Below, in pieces: positions 45,980 through 59,195 of a DNA stretch of 64,000 nucleotides. A program made the position numbers and the translations under genes. How positions within the stretch are numbered: position 1 is the stretch's first letter; each line of letters starts with the position of its first letter. Source of the stretch: Cryptomeria japonica (Eukaryota; Streptophyta; Pinopsida; Cupressales; Cupressaceae). Below the pieces are notes generated by a model, which was given only the letters and a program-made list of their open reading frames with translations, made no database searches and was not told the DNA's origin. The stretch is taken from assembly GCF_030272615.1 (NCBI RefSeq), contig NC_081408.1:622474476-622538475 (forward strand). Reading direction: 5' to 3'.

Positions 45980-48900
45980 TGTAGTACCCCTACTTGTTTG
46001 AACTCATTAGACTCATATTTTATTATTGTTTGTTTTTAGTGGATACATTACCATGATATGTTATTCAGATTTTTATGGCATTATGCTTTATCTGGAGATA
46101 ATATGTATAATTTATTTGCAGTATTTCAGTACTTGTGATTTATGGCATTTGATGGATTATTGCTATGTACTGACATTTTACTTTATCTATGCAATGTGTA
46201 ATTTATGTTGTGTGTTTGCAAGTGTATTGGATGCAAGGGGATGATTTTCCTTCACTCATTTCGGTGAGACAGGGAACGTCATGATTCTCCTTCATCGGTG
46301 TCTATGCCATGTTTTCTATATTGTATATATATGCATGTGTGGTTTGATGATGCAGATTATTGTAGGTACAAGTACCTGGTAGGTACAGGGTATCGTCTCC
46401 ACCTGGCTTCACAGGTTTGAGCGTGCCTTATATTTTCCAATGGAAGTGGAGGAGATAGTAGTTGACCCTATTTTACTTAGTTACACTCGTGTGAGTGTCG
46501 TTAGTTGGTCGTCTTGTTAGTTTGTTCGGCCTTCGTATTTTTTTGTTTGATCTTTTTATGGGTAATTGCTTGAGTTTTGTTTAATTTGAGTGTTTTAGTG
46601 GAATTAATTAATTAATTAATTAAGTTTATGGAATTATCTCATAGTTGTATTGTTTATGCATTGAGATTATAAATTTAGTTAATTAAAAGAAATTATTAAA
46701 TTAAGTTGCAAGCTGCATGATATTAGAAATATATTTTTTATTTTAATGGAAAAATAAATTAGCTTAATTGTTTTTATTATTTCCTAAAATTTTAATTAAA
46801 TAAATGAATAAAATGATTAATTAGAATTAAAATATTGTTTTAATTCTTTATTTAGAAAATTAATTAATTTGCATGAGAAAAGAAAAGAAAGAACAATGAT
46901 TTTTAAGTATTGCATGTTAGCTTATCTTTTGTGATAAATTTAGAAAAGAAAATAAAATTACTATTATTCTAAATTTAGTTTTTTTTTGAGAAAAAGCTAT
47001 TGAACCTAGAATTTTAGTTTAAATAAGGGAATAGGTCTTTATTTTAGTTACACAGGAAACAGGTCAAGAATTTTAGGTGAAGAAAATTATTGGAAGTTTA
47101 TTGAAAGGATTAGGGCTCTTCTACAGATTTCTTCTAGGAAAGCTATACCAGGTTGGATGAATTCTTAGTTGTGGGTTTTTAGTAAATATTTCTATTTTTC
47201 TCTGATTGATGTGTGTGTGTAAAGTTATTGTCAAATACAAACCCTCTTCTGGTGAATTCGAGTTTTGATTTAAAATCCTTGCCTGACGTGTATTTCTAGG
47301 GCAGCAGCTCTACCCAAAGGTAGCGCCTGCTGCCCCAAGTTGACTGTCATATGGTAGCAACGCTACCTTAGGGTAGCGTTAGGTTTGTTAGTTAATTTTA
47401 ATTTTAATTTTATTTTATTTAAATATTTTTTTTAAATTTTGTTTTAAAGAAATAAAGTGATATATATTTGTTTTATTATATATGTATATATATATATATA
47501 TAGTTGTTTTTACTTTAACTTATTTTTAATTAAACTAATTTCTTTATGTTTTGGTAAAATATAAATGTGGAAATTGATATTTGAATATTTTACTTTATAT
47601 AAGTAAATAATTAAAATTTAGCTATTTCAGGAAAGCTTATAATTTAAGATTCCATATTTATGTTCGTAAACACATTAGGAGATCAATTCATATGTGAATT
47701 TATTTAACTTTATTGGACAAATGACAAAATTGATTTATTTAAATATAGTTGTATTTCTTATTTTCTTGGAAATCTTTATTTGCAAGTAATTCATGGTTTG
47801 GCTGTGTTGAGAAAAGATTGCTTGTAATAGGATCTTGTGTAAATGGTATTCTCGGTCAAGCTTAATTTCATTGAAAAATAGGTTGTGTTGTTGTCATTGT
47901 GTCTTATGTTGCTATATCTCCTTGACCAGGTGTTGTTGTATAACCTTTTTGATATGAGTCATTGTGTGTTTTTGTCCAAATGGTCAATCTTGGGTTAGTG
48001 ATTGTGTATCCTTCACCTGTGCTTTGTCAGGATTAGTTATGGTTGTTTGTTTCACCATAGAGTTCTCGTAGAGAGACATTTCCTGTTAGTGTCCTATGAG
48101 AGAGAGTGGCTTTCAAGCGGGGGTCGTGCCCAAATTGGTTGACAGGATAACCCATCGAAAGTCAGTTAAAAAGTGATAACCTAATAATATATGGGGGGGA
48201 GTGAGATAAATATTAATTAAGATAATGTACCTCGTGCATAGGTGAGTGCTTGTACAGGGCTCATAGTTACGAGAAGGCCTGGAATGGCAAACTTACCACC
48301 TTGTCTTCACGAAAGGATTGGTAGGGTCCGCATGAGACTTAGTTGCAACCGGAGGCTCGGAAGAGGTTACCAAGAGAAACCCAGGATGGGGGTCGGGACC
48401 TATGGAGGTTGTACCATGGTATCCACCATAAGACATGCGATGACACTCTCTCCTTAGAGTCACTAGTATTTTGTGAGTTGATTCACATGGATGTTTGCGA
48501 AGTCTTGTAGTCCTTTCGTACTTGTATTACTTTTCTTGCTTGAGGGTTTTCTACTATCTCCTAGCACGGTGGGGTGGTTCCATTTCGGGATCACATGGTC
48601 GGGTGGTAGTGCCACTTCCCATCGGATGTTCTGGATTGTATCTTCAGGCGAGGAAAGGCTTCGCTGGTGTTTCTTGGTTCGTGGTTTATGTATCATCTCT
48701 TGTTCGAGATCATTGTTCAGTTGAGACCTTGTGGTCATTGTGTCAAACTTTTATGTAATCTTGATATTGTAACTTTGTAAATCTGTGGCATTATTGGAAG
48801 CCATGTATTTGGGGATATTGTAAATAGTATGTCATTGGAATGTATGTTATTGGTTTGATCTTATGTTTAAATGTTTTATGGAAATTGGATATATTGGAAT

Positions 48901-49180
48901 ACTTTTATTTCTTCATTATGGAATTTGGATGTATGTGTAGTTTTAAACTTAAGCATTTAATTTATCTAATTAAATGGAAAATTGGATTAACTGTGGTGTT
49001 AATATAATCTGCGAATTAATCTTCATTGGTAACCCTTAGGAAATCATATGTTAGACTTCCGTTGTGTTATTAAATGTGCAATGGTTATATTTAGTGCACT
49101 TAATCTTTAAAAAAAATGATTTCACCCTTTAGTTGCCTAGTTGTGTTGTTTTCCTTTAGGATTATTGGCGGTGCATTACA
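45980..49180 (+). repeat. 5' LTR of element I
   Basis: A 3201-bp LTR. It lacks about 550 bp present in the 3' copy near 55370-55800 (junction at about 47300). It contains a GC-richer block of TAGCGTT/AACGCTA inverted motifs (47300-47390) and a short AT dinucleotide run (about 47487-47503). Non-coding; the short ORFs in it also occur in the 3' LTR because the copies are duplicates. Confidence 0.92.
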
Positions 49181-49182
49181 TT

Positions 49183-49195
49183 TGGTATCAGAGCC
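49183..49195 (+). other. Primer binding site of element I
   Basis: TGGTATCAGAGCC, two bases after the LTR end at 49180, plant tRNA-Met type. Confidence 0.9.
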
Positions 49196-49331
49196 CAAGT
49201 TTCAACACTGTGTACTATGGGTTTGTAGTGTGCCTTTCATTGACCATCTTGCTTAGGTCATAATGTTTGTATCTTTCTTGTCTTATCCTTGCTATATATC
49301 TGAACCATTTTCTCTTTTATGGTACCAGGTC

Positions 49332-52300
49332 ATGGCTAGGAAAGCTAGAGGAGGTGGCCATACGGGTGGTCGCAAAGGAGGCAGAGGTGGAGGACGGGGC
49401 CGTGGTTTTGACCATCATAGTCCTTCACCACCACCCACTCATGTGAGTGTTGAGCTGGAACAGTCAGTTCATTAGGAGTAGGAACAATCTATTCATCAGA
49501 ACTCTCAGCATGCAGGAGAACATGTTCCTGAAAGGGAAGAGCTGAGACAGATGTTTCGGGAGGTTCTAGCTAGGTTAGGCCAAAGGCCTAAGTTTGAGTA
49601 GCCTATTCATGCTCAGGTTGAGGAGCTGCTTCAACAGGTTCCAAAGGAGAGAGAGATCACCAAGGAGAGGGGAGATTCCAGCTGTCCAAGATCCACCTTC
49701 CTTGGATCACATAAAGGACTTGATGAGGTCCAATCCTCCTTACTTTGATGGTATTGGTACTAGTCTTGAGGCAGGGACTTGTCTCATCGGTTTGGATTGG
49801 TGTTTCGCTATGTTTCCATACAGTAGAAACACCAAGGTGAGATGTGCTATTATGTGTCTCAATAAATTTGCTTCAATCTGGTGGAGATTAGAGGAGGAGA
49901 AGATCGGTGTATGCATTAACACCATTAAATGGGAACTATTTCTAGAGAGATTCAGGGCACGATTTCTCTCACCCCAGTGGAGGCAAACTCGAGCAGATGA
50001 GTTTTATGCCTTGCATCAGTATGGGATGATAGTAGATCAGTATGAGCACAGGTTCTATGAGCTCAAACAATACGCCGGAATTGGTAATGACGAGGCTATG
50101 CTTGTCCAACATTTCTTGAGAGGTTTGAATGACCATATCAGTGGAGGAGTGAGGGTGTTTGAGCCACCTTCAGTAGAGATAGAAATGGTGAAAGCCAGAT
50201 TGGTTGAGTTGAACCTTAGCCATGCACTTGGTGGTCAGATAGGTGTGCAGATAGGGAGTGCACCTACCAGTGGAAATAAAGCTCAGGGAAATCAGTCCCA
50301 GTCAGCTGCACCATTTAGGACTCCTCAAGCACCCGCTAAGAGTGGGCAACAGCAGCAGCAATAGTCAAAACCAAAACAGTTCCAGGGCCAACAAGGTGGC
50401 AATTTTTAGAATAAGAAGAGCAGGAACTGGCAGAGGGGCAAACAAGGCCCTATAGGGAAGACCTCACAGAGTGCATCTCACGCCCCTAGTCAGGGAAGCT
50501 TCCAGCAGTCAAGTGGACCGACAAGTAATAGAGGAGCTTTCTTCTCTTGTGGGCAGTTTGGTCACAGAGCTGCGCAGTGCCCTCAAAATTTCCACAACAC
50601 AGGTAGTCAAAGGCCAATAGCATCTGAACCTACAGTGGGAGATGCAGGGAGATCCCATGGAGTATTTGTAGTGGTAGATGACCGCCAAGCTGATCATTAG
50701 GGTACAGTCATTGAGGTAGCAGGTATGTTGCATGAAACCCCTATCTCTGTACTTTTTGATTCTAGTGCTTCAGATTCTTTTATTTCTTCATCCATTGTTG
50801 AGCAGTGCGGACTCACGTCTGCTAAGCAGGCAGATAGGTGACAAGTAGAGTTGGCTACAAGTGTCCATGTTTTTGTAGATGCCTTTGTTCCTAGTTGTGA
50901 GTTGATACTAGGAACCATAGTCACTTCAGCTGACCTTCGAGTTATTCCTTTGGGTTCTTATGGAGTTGTATTGGGGATGGATTGGCTATCATCTCATAGT
51001 GCTCGTGTAGATTGTCACAAGAAGACAATGGAGTGTTTAGATGACCTTGGCAGAGAAGTGGAGATTGTTGGCGTACAGAGGCCGATATCCCTGCGTATTA
51101 TTTCTGCTATGCAACTTAAGCGGTGCATGCGTAGAGGATGTCAGCTTTTTGCAGTTACTCTTGAGGAATTGGATGAGTCAAAGAGGTGAGAAATCACTCT
51201 TGATAGTCACCCTATCCTTAGAGAGTATGCTGACGTGTTTCCATTGGATATTACTAGTATGCCTCCGAAGCGAGACATAGACTTTCGTGTCGATTTGGTT
51301 CCTGGTGCAGAACCTATTTCGAGAGCTCCATATCGGATGACTACTCAGGAGTTGAGTGAATTGAAATTGCAGATAGAAGAATTATTGGCCAAGGGATTCA
51401 TTCGTCCTAGTGTTTCCCCTTGGGGTGCGCCTATTATCTTTGTTAAGAAGAAAGATGGTTCTCTTCGATTATGCATTGATTACCGACAGCTAAATAAGGT
51501 AACCATCCAGAATAGATATCCATTACCTCATATAGATGACCTTTTTGATCAAGTTAAGGGAGCCAAGGTGTTCTCTAAGATTGACTTGAAGTCTAGATAC
51601 CATCAGTTGCGCATTCAGGATGCAGACATTCATAAGACAGCATTTCATACTCATTATGGTCACTATGAGTTCACAGTGGTGCCATTCGGGTTGTCAAACG
51701 CACCTTCAGTTTTCATGAGCTTAATGAATGGGGTTTTTCTCACCTACCTTGATCGTTTCATCATTGTATTCTTGGATGACATTCTAATTTATTCTAGATC
51801 TATGGAGGAGCATGAGGGTCACTTGTGTCAGGTTTTGCAGTGCTTGAAGAAGAATCAACTTTATGTAAATTTGGCAAAGTGTGACTTCTTCCAGACTGAG
51901 GTGAACTATCTTGGTCATGTGGTTTCGGGAGAAGGTATATTCATGGATCCTACAAAGATCCAAGCCATTGTTGATTGGCTAGCGCCGACCAACGTTTCAG
52001 AAGTTAGGAGTTTTATGGGTTTGGCCGGATATTACCGTCGCTTTGTTGAAAGCTTTTCCTGGATAGGACACCCGATTACTTCTCTTTAGAGAAAAGGGAA
52101 GAAGTTTGTTTGGTCAGAACAGTGTGAAGCAGCTTTTAGAACCTTGAAGGAACTCCTTGTCAGTGCTCCGATTTTGGCAATTCTTGATCCATCTAGAGAT
52201 TTTATGGTATGCACATATGCCTCTTTGGAAGGTATAGGTGTAGTACTTATGCAAGATGGAAATGTGGTTGCTTATGAGTCTCGTAAACTCAAGAACCACG

Positions 52301-54021
52301 AGTTGAATTATCCAGTTCACAATTTAGAGTTGGCAGCTGTAGTTCATGCTTTGGTTAGATGGTGGCATTTCATGTTAGGACGTCAGTTTGAGCTGCATAG
52401 TGATCACCTCAGTTTGCAATATATATTCACACAGCCAAATTTGAATGCTCGATAGTGGAGATGGATGGAATTCTTTTGCGAATATGATTTTGAGGTTCGT
52501 TATATTCAGGGGAAAGAGAACGTAGTGGTGGATGCTTTGAGTCGTAGGCGGCATGAAGTTTCAACAATGTCCCTTGGAATAGACTTGAGAGAGAGGATTC
52601 TTGAAGTTCTTCCTCATGATACTTGGTATCAGGATGTTAGAGCAGTGATAGATTCCAGAAGGCCTTTAGAGGGTAGATTCTCTGGATATAACCTTGAGGT
52701 AGATGGACTTCTTCGTCACCATGGACAGATCTATGTACCTCTTTTGGAAGGTCTTCATGTTTTTATCATGACCGAGGCCCATCGTGCACCTTATTCAGCA
52801 CATCCAAGTGTCAAGAAGATGCACACAGATCTTAGATAGATTTATCATTGGGCGGGTATGAAACGTGACATTGCTGATTTTGTGTCAAAGTGTTTAGAAT
52901 GTCAGCGAGTGAAGGCAGAGCATCAGCACCCAGCAGGGCTTTTACAGCCTAATCTAGTACCGGATTGGAAATGGGATATCATTTCCATGAATTTCATTGT
53001 TGGTTTGCCTGTCTCTTCACGTCGTCATGATGCCATCATGGTCATAGTTGACAGATTGACTAAGGTTGCTCATTTTATTCCTATTCAAGCTTCCTACACA
53101 GCAGCAGTGGTGGCACGAGTCTTCTTCGAAGATGTAGTGCGATTACATGGGATTCCAAGGCGGATCATATCTGATAGAGATCCTGTCTTTACCTCAACAT
53201 CGTGGACCTCACTTTAGCGTGCTTTGGGGACTCAGTTGAATTTTAGTTCAACTTATCATCCAGAGACATATGGTCAGACAAAGAGAGTGAATCAAGTATT
53301 AGAGGACATGCTTCACATGTATGTAATGGACCAACAATCACGCTGGGAGGACTATATCTATCTAGTGGAGTTTGCTTATAACAATGGATATCATAGCTCC
53401 ATAGGTATGTCCCCCTTTTAGGTATTATATGGTCATCCTTGCCACAATCCTTTGAGTTGGGATCGGTTAGAGGACAGGGTGCTTATAGGATCGGATATTC
53501 TTTGAGAGATGGAGCAGCAGGTAGATAGGATTCGTGAGCATTTAGTAGCGGCTCAGGATAGATAGAAAAAGTATGCAGATGCTCATAGGATAGATCGTCA
53601 GTTTTCTGTTGGTGATCGTGTGTTTTTGAGAGTGCATCCATGGAAGAGTCCGATCCATTATGGGAAGGGTTCTAAGTTGGCGCCTCGATTTGTTGGACCT
53701 TTTGAGATCCTTGAGAGGATAGGACCCGTTGCTTACCATCTAGCCTTGCCACCGAGTCTATCTTGCATCCACGATGTCTTTCATGTTTCAGTTCTTCGAC
53801 CTTATCATCTGGATGTGACACATGTTCTTGATTGGAACTCTTTGCAGGTCGAGGACGGGCAGCTTTCCATGGAGCCCGTGTGCATTCTTCAGCGTCAAGA
53901 TTTGATCCTCAGGGGTCATACCATCGACCAGGTAAGGGTCCTATGGGACCCAAATGATGAGACCTCGGTGACTTGGGAGGATGCAGCGAAGATGAGAGAG
54001 TTGTATTCTTATTTATTTTAG
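49332..54021 (+). pseudogene. gag-pol: gag-pol of element I (gag, protease, RT, RNase H, integrase, chromodomain)
   Basis: Starts MARKARGGGHTGG; one frameshift near 49650, then a single frame to 54021 broken by about a dozen stops. In order: gag core (YFDGIGTSLEAGTCLIGLDW, about 49740); knuckle SCGQFGHRAAQC (about 50535), first Cys replaced by Phe; protease LFDSSASDSF (about 50753), Gly lost from Asp-Ser-Gly; reverse transcriptase with [10 protein letters not shown] and FLDDILIYS (about 51770), core intact; RNase H CTYASLEG (about 52215), first Asp now Tyr; integrase with CX2C finger, SMNFIVGLP (Asp now Asn), SDRDPVF and GQTKRVNQ (Glu now Lys); chromodomain RVLWDPNDETSVTWED (about 53935). Several stops (52453, 53215, 53419) fall where Gln is expected. 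All products are inferred inactive. Confidence 0.9.
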
Positions 54022-54039
54022 GCCTCCAGAAGTAAGCCT

Positions 54040-54056
54040 AGTTTTGGGGGGGAGAA
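54040..54056 (+). other. Polypurine tract of element I
   Basis: GTTTTGGGGGGGAGAA directly precedes the 3' LTR and would prime plus-strand synthesis. Confidence 0.85.
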
Positions 54057-56074
54057 TGTAGTACCCCTACTTGTTTGAACTCATTAGACTCATATTTTAT
54101 TATTGTTTGTTTTCAGTGGATACATTACCATGATATGTTATTCAGATTTTTATGACATTATGCTTTATTTGGAGATAAGATGTATAATTTATTTGCAGTA
54201 TTTCAGTACTTGTGATTTATGGCATTTGATGGATTATTGCTATGTACTGACATTTTACTTTATCTATGCAATGTGTAATTTATGTTGTGTGTTTGCGAGT
54301 GTATTGGATGCAAGGTGATGATTTTCCTTCACTCATTTCGGTGAGACAGGGAACATCATGATTCTCCTTCATCGGTGTCTATGCCATGTTTTCTATATTG
54401 TATATATATGCATGTGTCGTTCGATGATGCAGATTATTGCAGGTACAAGTACCAAGTAGGTACAGGGTATCGTCTCCACCTGGCTTCACAGGTCTGAGCG
54501 TGCCTTATATTTTTCGATGGAAGTGGAGGAGATAGTAGTTGACCCTATTTTACTCAGTTACACTCGTGTGAGTGTCGTCAATTGGTCGTCTTGTTAGTTT
54601 GTTCAGCCTTCGTATTTTTTTGTTTGATCTTTTTATGGGTAATTGCTTGAGTTTTGTTTAATTTGAGTGTTTTAATGGAATTAATTAATTAATTAATTAA
54701 GTTTATGGAATTATCTCATAGTTGTATTGTTTATGCATTGAGATTATAAATTTAGTTAATTAAAAGAAATTATTAAATTAAGTTGCAAGTTGCATGATAT
54801 TAGAAATATATTTTTTATTTTAATGGAAAAATAAATTAGATTAATTGCTTTTATTATTTCCTAAAATTTTAATTAAATAAATGAATAACAGGATTAATTA
54901 GAATTAAAATATTGTTTTAATTCTTTAGTTAGAAAATTAATTAATTTGCATGAGAAAAGAAAAGAAAGAACAATGATTTTTAAGTATTGCATGTTAGCTT
55001 ATCTTTTGTGATAAATTTAGAAAAGAAAATAAAATTCCTATTATTCTAAATTTAGTTTTTTTGAGAAAAAGCTATTGAACCTAGAATTTTAGTTTAAATA
55101 GGGGAATAGGTCTTTATTTTAGTTACATAGGAAACAGGTCAAGAATTTTAGGTGAAGAAAATTATTGGAAGTTTATTGAAAGGATTAGGGCTCTTCTACA
55201 GATTTCTTCTAGGAAAGCTATACCGGGTTGGATGAATTCTTAGTTGTGGGTTTTTAGTAAATATTTCTATTTTTCTCTGATTGATGTGAGTGTGTAAAGT
55301 TATTGTCAAATACAAACCCTCTTCTGGTGAATTCAAGTTTTGTTTTAAAATCCATGCCTGACGTGTATTTCTAGTTTATGGGAAGAATGTAATTTTGAAA
55401 AAAATTAGGAAAAATATTATAGAAAATTCATCAAGATTTTATGATGCATGGAGAATTGCATGATTTTTGAGAAAGGGTATTTACCTGAAAAATTATCTTC
55501 TCTCGTTTGATTTTGTTTTGGCTATGGCAGTTTTGTTTATTAATGGAATCTCTGTGAAATGGTTTTATTACCTTAAGAAAATAAATTTAATTATACATTA
55601 AATTTATTTGGGTTAATTATATATATGATGAAGGATTAAATTCTGTGAAAATGGAATTATTGGAAAAATATTGTTTTTATTGAAATTAATGTTAAAATTT
55701 TATTAAAAAATATATATATATATAAAAAATTAAATTAAAAAATATATATTAAAAAAATAAATATTAAAAAATAAATAAATAAATAAGATTCAATTTATTA
55801 AATTTTGTGGGGAGGCATTGCCTCTACCCACGCGGCACTACCTATGGTAGTGGCTGCTGCCATAGGGTAGCAACGCTCCCCAAGGGTAGCGTTGACTGCC
55901 ATATGGTAGCAACGCTACCTTAGGGTAGCGTTAGGTTTGTTAGTTAATTAAAATTTTAATTTTATTTTATTTTAATATTTTTTTAAAATTTTGTTTTAAA
56001 GAAATAAAATAAAATAAAATTATATATATTTGTTTTATTATATATGTATATATATTTAAATATATATATATATT

Positions 56075-56129
<55 letters not shown>

Positions 56130-57806
56130 TTTTTTACTTTAACTTATTTTTAATTAAAGTAATTTCTTTATGTTTTGGTAAAATATAAATGTGGAAATTG
56201 ATATTTGAAGATTTTACTTTATATAAGTAAATAATTCAAATTTAGCTATTTCAGGAAAGCTTATAATTTAAGATTCCATATTTATGTTCGTAAACACATT
56301 AGGAGATCAATTCATATGTGAATTTATTTAACTTTATTGAACAAATGATAAAATTGATTTATTTAAATATAGTTGTATTTCTTATTTTCTTGGAAATCTT
56401 TATTTGCAAGTAATTCATGCTTTGGTTGTGTTGAGAAAAGATTGCTTGTAATAGGATCTTGTGTAAATGGTATTCTCGGTCAAGCTTAATTTCATTGAAA
56501 AATTGGTTGTGTTGTTGTCATTGTGTCTTATGTTGCTATATCTCCTTGACCAGGTGTTGTTGTATAACCTTTTTGATATGAGCCATTGTGTGTTTTTGTC
56601 CAAATGGTCAATCTTGGGTTAGTGATTGTGTATCCTTCACCTGTGCTTTGTCAAAATTAGTTATGGCTGTTTGTTTTGCCATAGAGTTCTTGTAGAGAGA
56701 CATTTCCTGTTAGTGTCCTATGAGAGAGAGTGGCTTTCGAGCGGGGGCCGTGCCCGAAGTGGTTGACAAGATAACCCGTCAAAAGTCAGTTAAAAAGTGA
56801 TAACCTAATAATATATGGGGGGGAGTGAGATAAATATTAATTAAGATAATGTACCTCATGCATAGGTGAGTGCTTGTGCAGGGCTCATAATGTTATGAGA
56901 AGGCCTGGAATGGCAAACTTACCACCTTGTCTTCACAAAAGGATTGGTAGGGTCCACATGAGACTTAGTTGGAACCGGAGGCTCGGAAGAGGTTACCAGG
57001 AGAAACCTAGGATGGGGGTCGGGACCTATAAAGGTTGTACCATGGTATCCACCATAAGACATGCGATGACACTCTCTCCTTAGAGTCACTAGTGTTTTGT
57101 GAGTTGATTCACATGGATGTTTGTGAAGTCTTGTAGTCCTTTTGTACTTGTATTACTTTGCTTTCTTAAGGATTTTCTACTATCTCCTAGCACGGTGGCG
57201 TGGTTCCATTTCGGGATCACATGGTCGGGTGGTAGTGCCACTTCCCATCGGATGTTCTGGATTGTATCTTCAGGCGAGGAAAGGCTTCGCTGGTGTTTCT
57301 TGGTTCGTGGTTTATGTACCAGCTCTTGTTCGAGATCATTGTTCAGTTGAGACCTTGTGATCATTGTGTCAAACTTTTATGTAACCTTGATATTGTAACT
57401 TTGTAAATCTGTGGCATTATTGGAAGCCATGTATTTGGGGATATTGTAAATAGTATGTCATTGGAATGTATGTTATTGGTTTGATCTTATGTTTAAATGT
57501 TTTATGGAAATTGGATATATTGGAATACTTTTATTTCTTCATTATGGAATTTGGATGTATGTGTAGTTTTAAACTTAAGCATTTAATTTATCTAATTAAA
57601 TGGACAATTGGATTAACTGTGGTGTTAATATAATCTACAAATTAATCTCTATTGGTAACCCTTAGGAAATCATATGTTAGACTTCCGATGTGTTATTAAA
57701 TGTGCAATGGTTATAGTTAGTGCACTTAATCTTTAAAAAAAATTATTTCACCCTTTAGTTGCCTAGTTGTGTTGTTTTCCTTTAGGGTTCCTAGCGGGGG
57801 ATTACA
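54057..57806 (+). repeat. 3' LTR of element I
   Basis: A 3750-bp LTR, almost collinear with the 5' copy except for about 550 bp absent there (55370-55800) and a longer AT tract. It carries several TAGCGTTG/AACGCTACC inverted motifs (55810-55940). Confidence 0.92.
56026..56127. repeat. AT dinucleotide microsatellite in the 3' LTR of I
   Basis: About 100 bases of TATATA with TTTAAA interruptions, against roughly 20 at the same site of the 5' LTR (47487-47503). It expanded after insertion or contracted in the other copy. Confidence 0.85.
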
Positions 57807-57811
57807 GTCTT

Positions 57812-59195
57812 TGAATACTTTGTATTCATTTTCGAAATCTTATTTTGTTAAAATTCAAAAATTTAACTTAAAATGAGTTTTTATATTTTGGTGCAAAATT
57901 AGATTCTAAACCCGATTTTACACCATCTTTGGTTCTTAGGTGCAAAGTCGGACTTAGATCCAAACATTGCACTTAGTGGTCTCATTTTGGTGTATTTCGG
58001 GCTTGCAAGTTCAACATATACCTCTTTTGGGTCTTATGGTGCAAATCGGACTTGTAAGTCTTAAATACGCCATTATTATGCACGTATTTGCATTTAATAT
58101 CTTGCAAGTGTTTGATTTCACTTTTTTTTCTTTTCCCTTTATTTTTTATTTTTTATTATTGCTTCTTATCATATTGCTTGGAGTTGTTCATTAGACTCGA
58201 AGATTTTTTGTTGAAGGTTGAGCCTATCCTTTATCCCGTATGTATTTTTCTCCATCTTCATTCATGCTTTCACAGTATTCTTTGCTTGTTCGGCCTTGGA
58301 TTTAATGGCCTTTTAGTGCAGGTTGGGATAATAATCCCAACATACACTCAAGCTAGTTTTGGATGTATGCAGTTATTTTTGCATCGCCCTACACTGTTGT
58401 TTAAATCTCCTTTTGATGTTTTTTGGATGAATGAGGATGTGTTAGGTTTTTAAACCCGACATACATAATGTATTTCATGTTATCGATGCCCTGGTTTTGA
58501 TGTGAGTCGAGGTTACAATATTGACATGCACTGAAGCCCTAGCTTTTGATGTGTGTCGGGGTTCCCTAACCCTAACTCGCATCACTATGTTTTGAACATA
58601 TTACCTGAGTGGTGGATGGTGGAGTCATGGCCTTGTCATGCACCAGAGACTTACCCAATGGTGCATGTCGAGGCCCTAGCTCCACCATACATCATTCTAT
58701 GCACCATTCCTTTCACTACATTATTTCTAAGTGCTTAATGTGGGTCCGAATCGGGGTTATAACCCCGACTTGCATCATGGTGCTTTCTTAGGTGTAATAT
58801 GGGGTTATAACCTCGATTAGAACCTAAGACATTGTACTTGCCTTTGTTCTTTTCATATGTGCATATCAAACTTATAATCCCAATATGCACCTTTATGATT
58901 TTTGACCCTTCCTAACTATAAATCAAACTTATAAGTCTGATATGCACTTTGTTTGTGTTTTTCACTAGTTTTTAGTGCAAGTCAGACTTATAAGTCCGAT
59001 TTACATTGAATGCACACACTTGCAAATTGAAAATATAAATCCAATTTGCACTCAATGAGGCATTTTACTCTTTCAATTAGAATTTTAAGGACCTAATGTG
59101 AAGGTTCTAATGTGCTTAAACTTGGTGATGATCTTTTTCAAATGTTACAGTGCAATCACACTCAAATGACATAACCATCACCGAGCAAGAAAGGA
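57812..59195. repeat. Non-coding region with an array of about fifteen imperfect palindromes
   Basis: Short (30-40 bp) inverted repeats of the pattern TGCA-GTCGG-TTATAA-CCGAC-TGCA recur at irregular spacing between 57890 and 59053. Clear ones are at 58322-58341, 58751-58768 (a perfect 18-bp TCGGGGTTATAACCCCGA), 58927-58936 and 58985-58996 (GACTTATAAGTC). Spacers between them look unrelated. No convincing frame runs through the region. Details are in the findings. Confidence 0.75.

Larger units (their letters stand above)
45980..57806 (+). mobile_element. Element I, chromovirus-type Ty3/gypsy element with very long LTRs
   Basis: Bounded by TGTAGTACCCC (45980) and GATTACA (57806) with target duplication GTCTT at 45975-45979 and 57807-57811. 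LTRs are 3201 and 3750 bp; the internal region (49181-54056) has a tRNA-Met-type primer site, gag-pol in gypsy order with a C-terminal chromodomain, and a polypurine tract. Domain order and the long LTRs suggest the Tekay/Del branch. All enzymes carry stops or lost catalytic residues, so it is dead. Confidence 0.94.

Noticed and set aside
48463-48738. Minus-strand ORF of 91 codons in the 5' LTR of I, repeated at 57089-57364
   Set aside because: The second copy is the other LTR, so the match is no evidence of selection; it has no recognised domain and no promoter.
57890-59053. CRISPR-like array
   Set aside because: Repeats are imperfect palindromes with irregular spacing in plant nuclear DNA; no cas-like gene and no uniform spacers.
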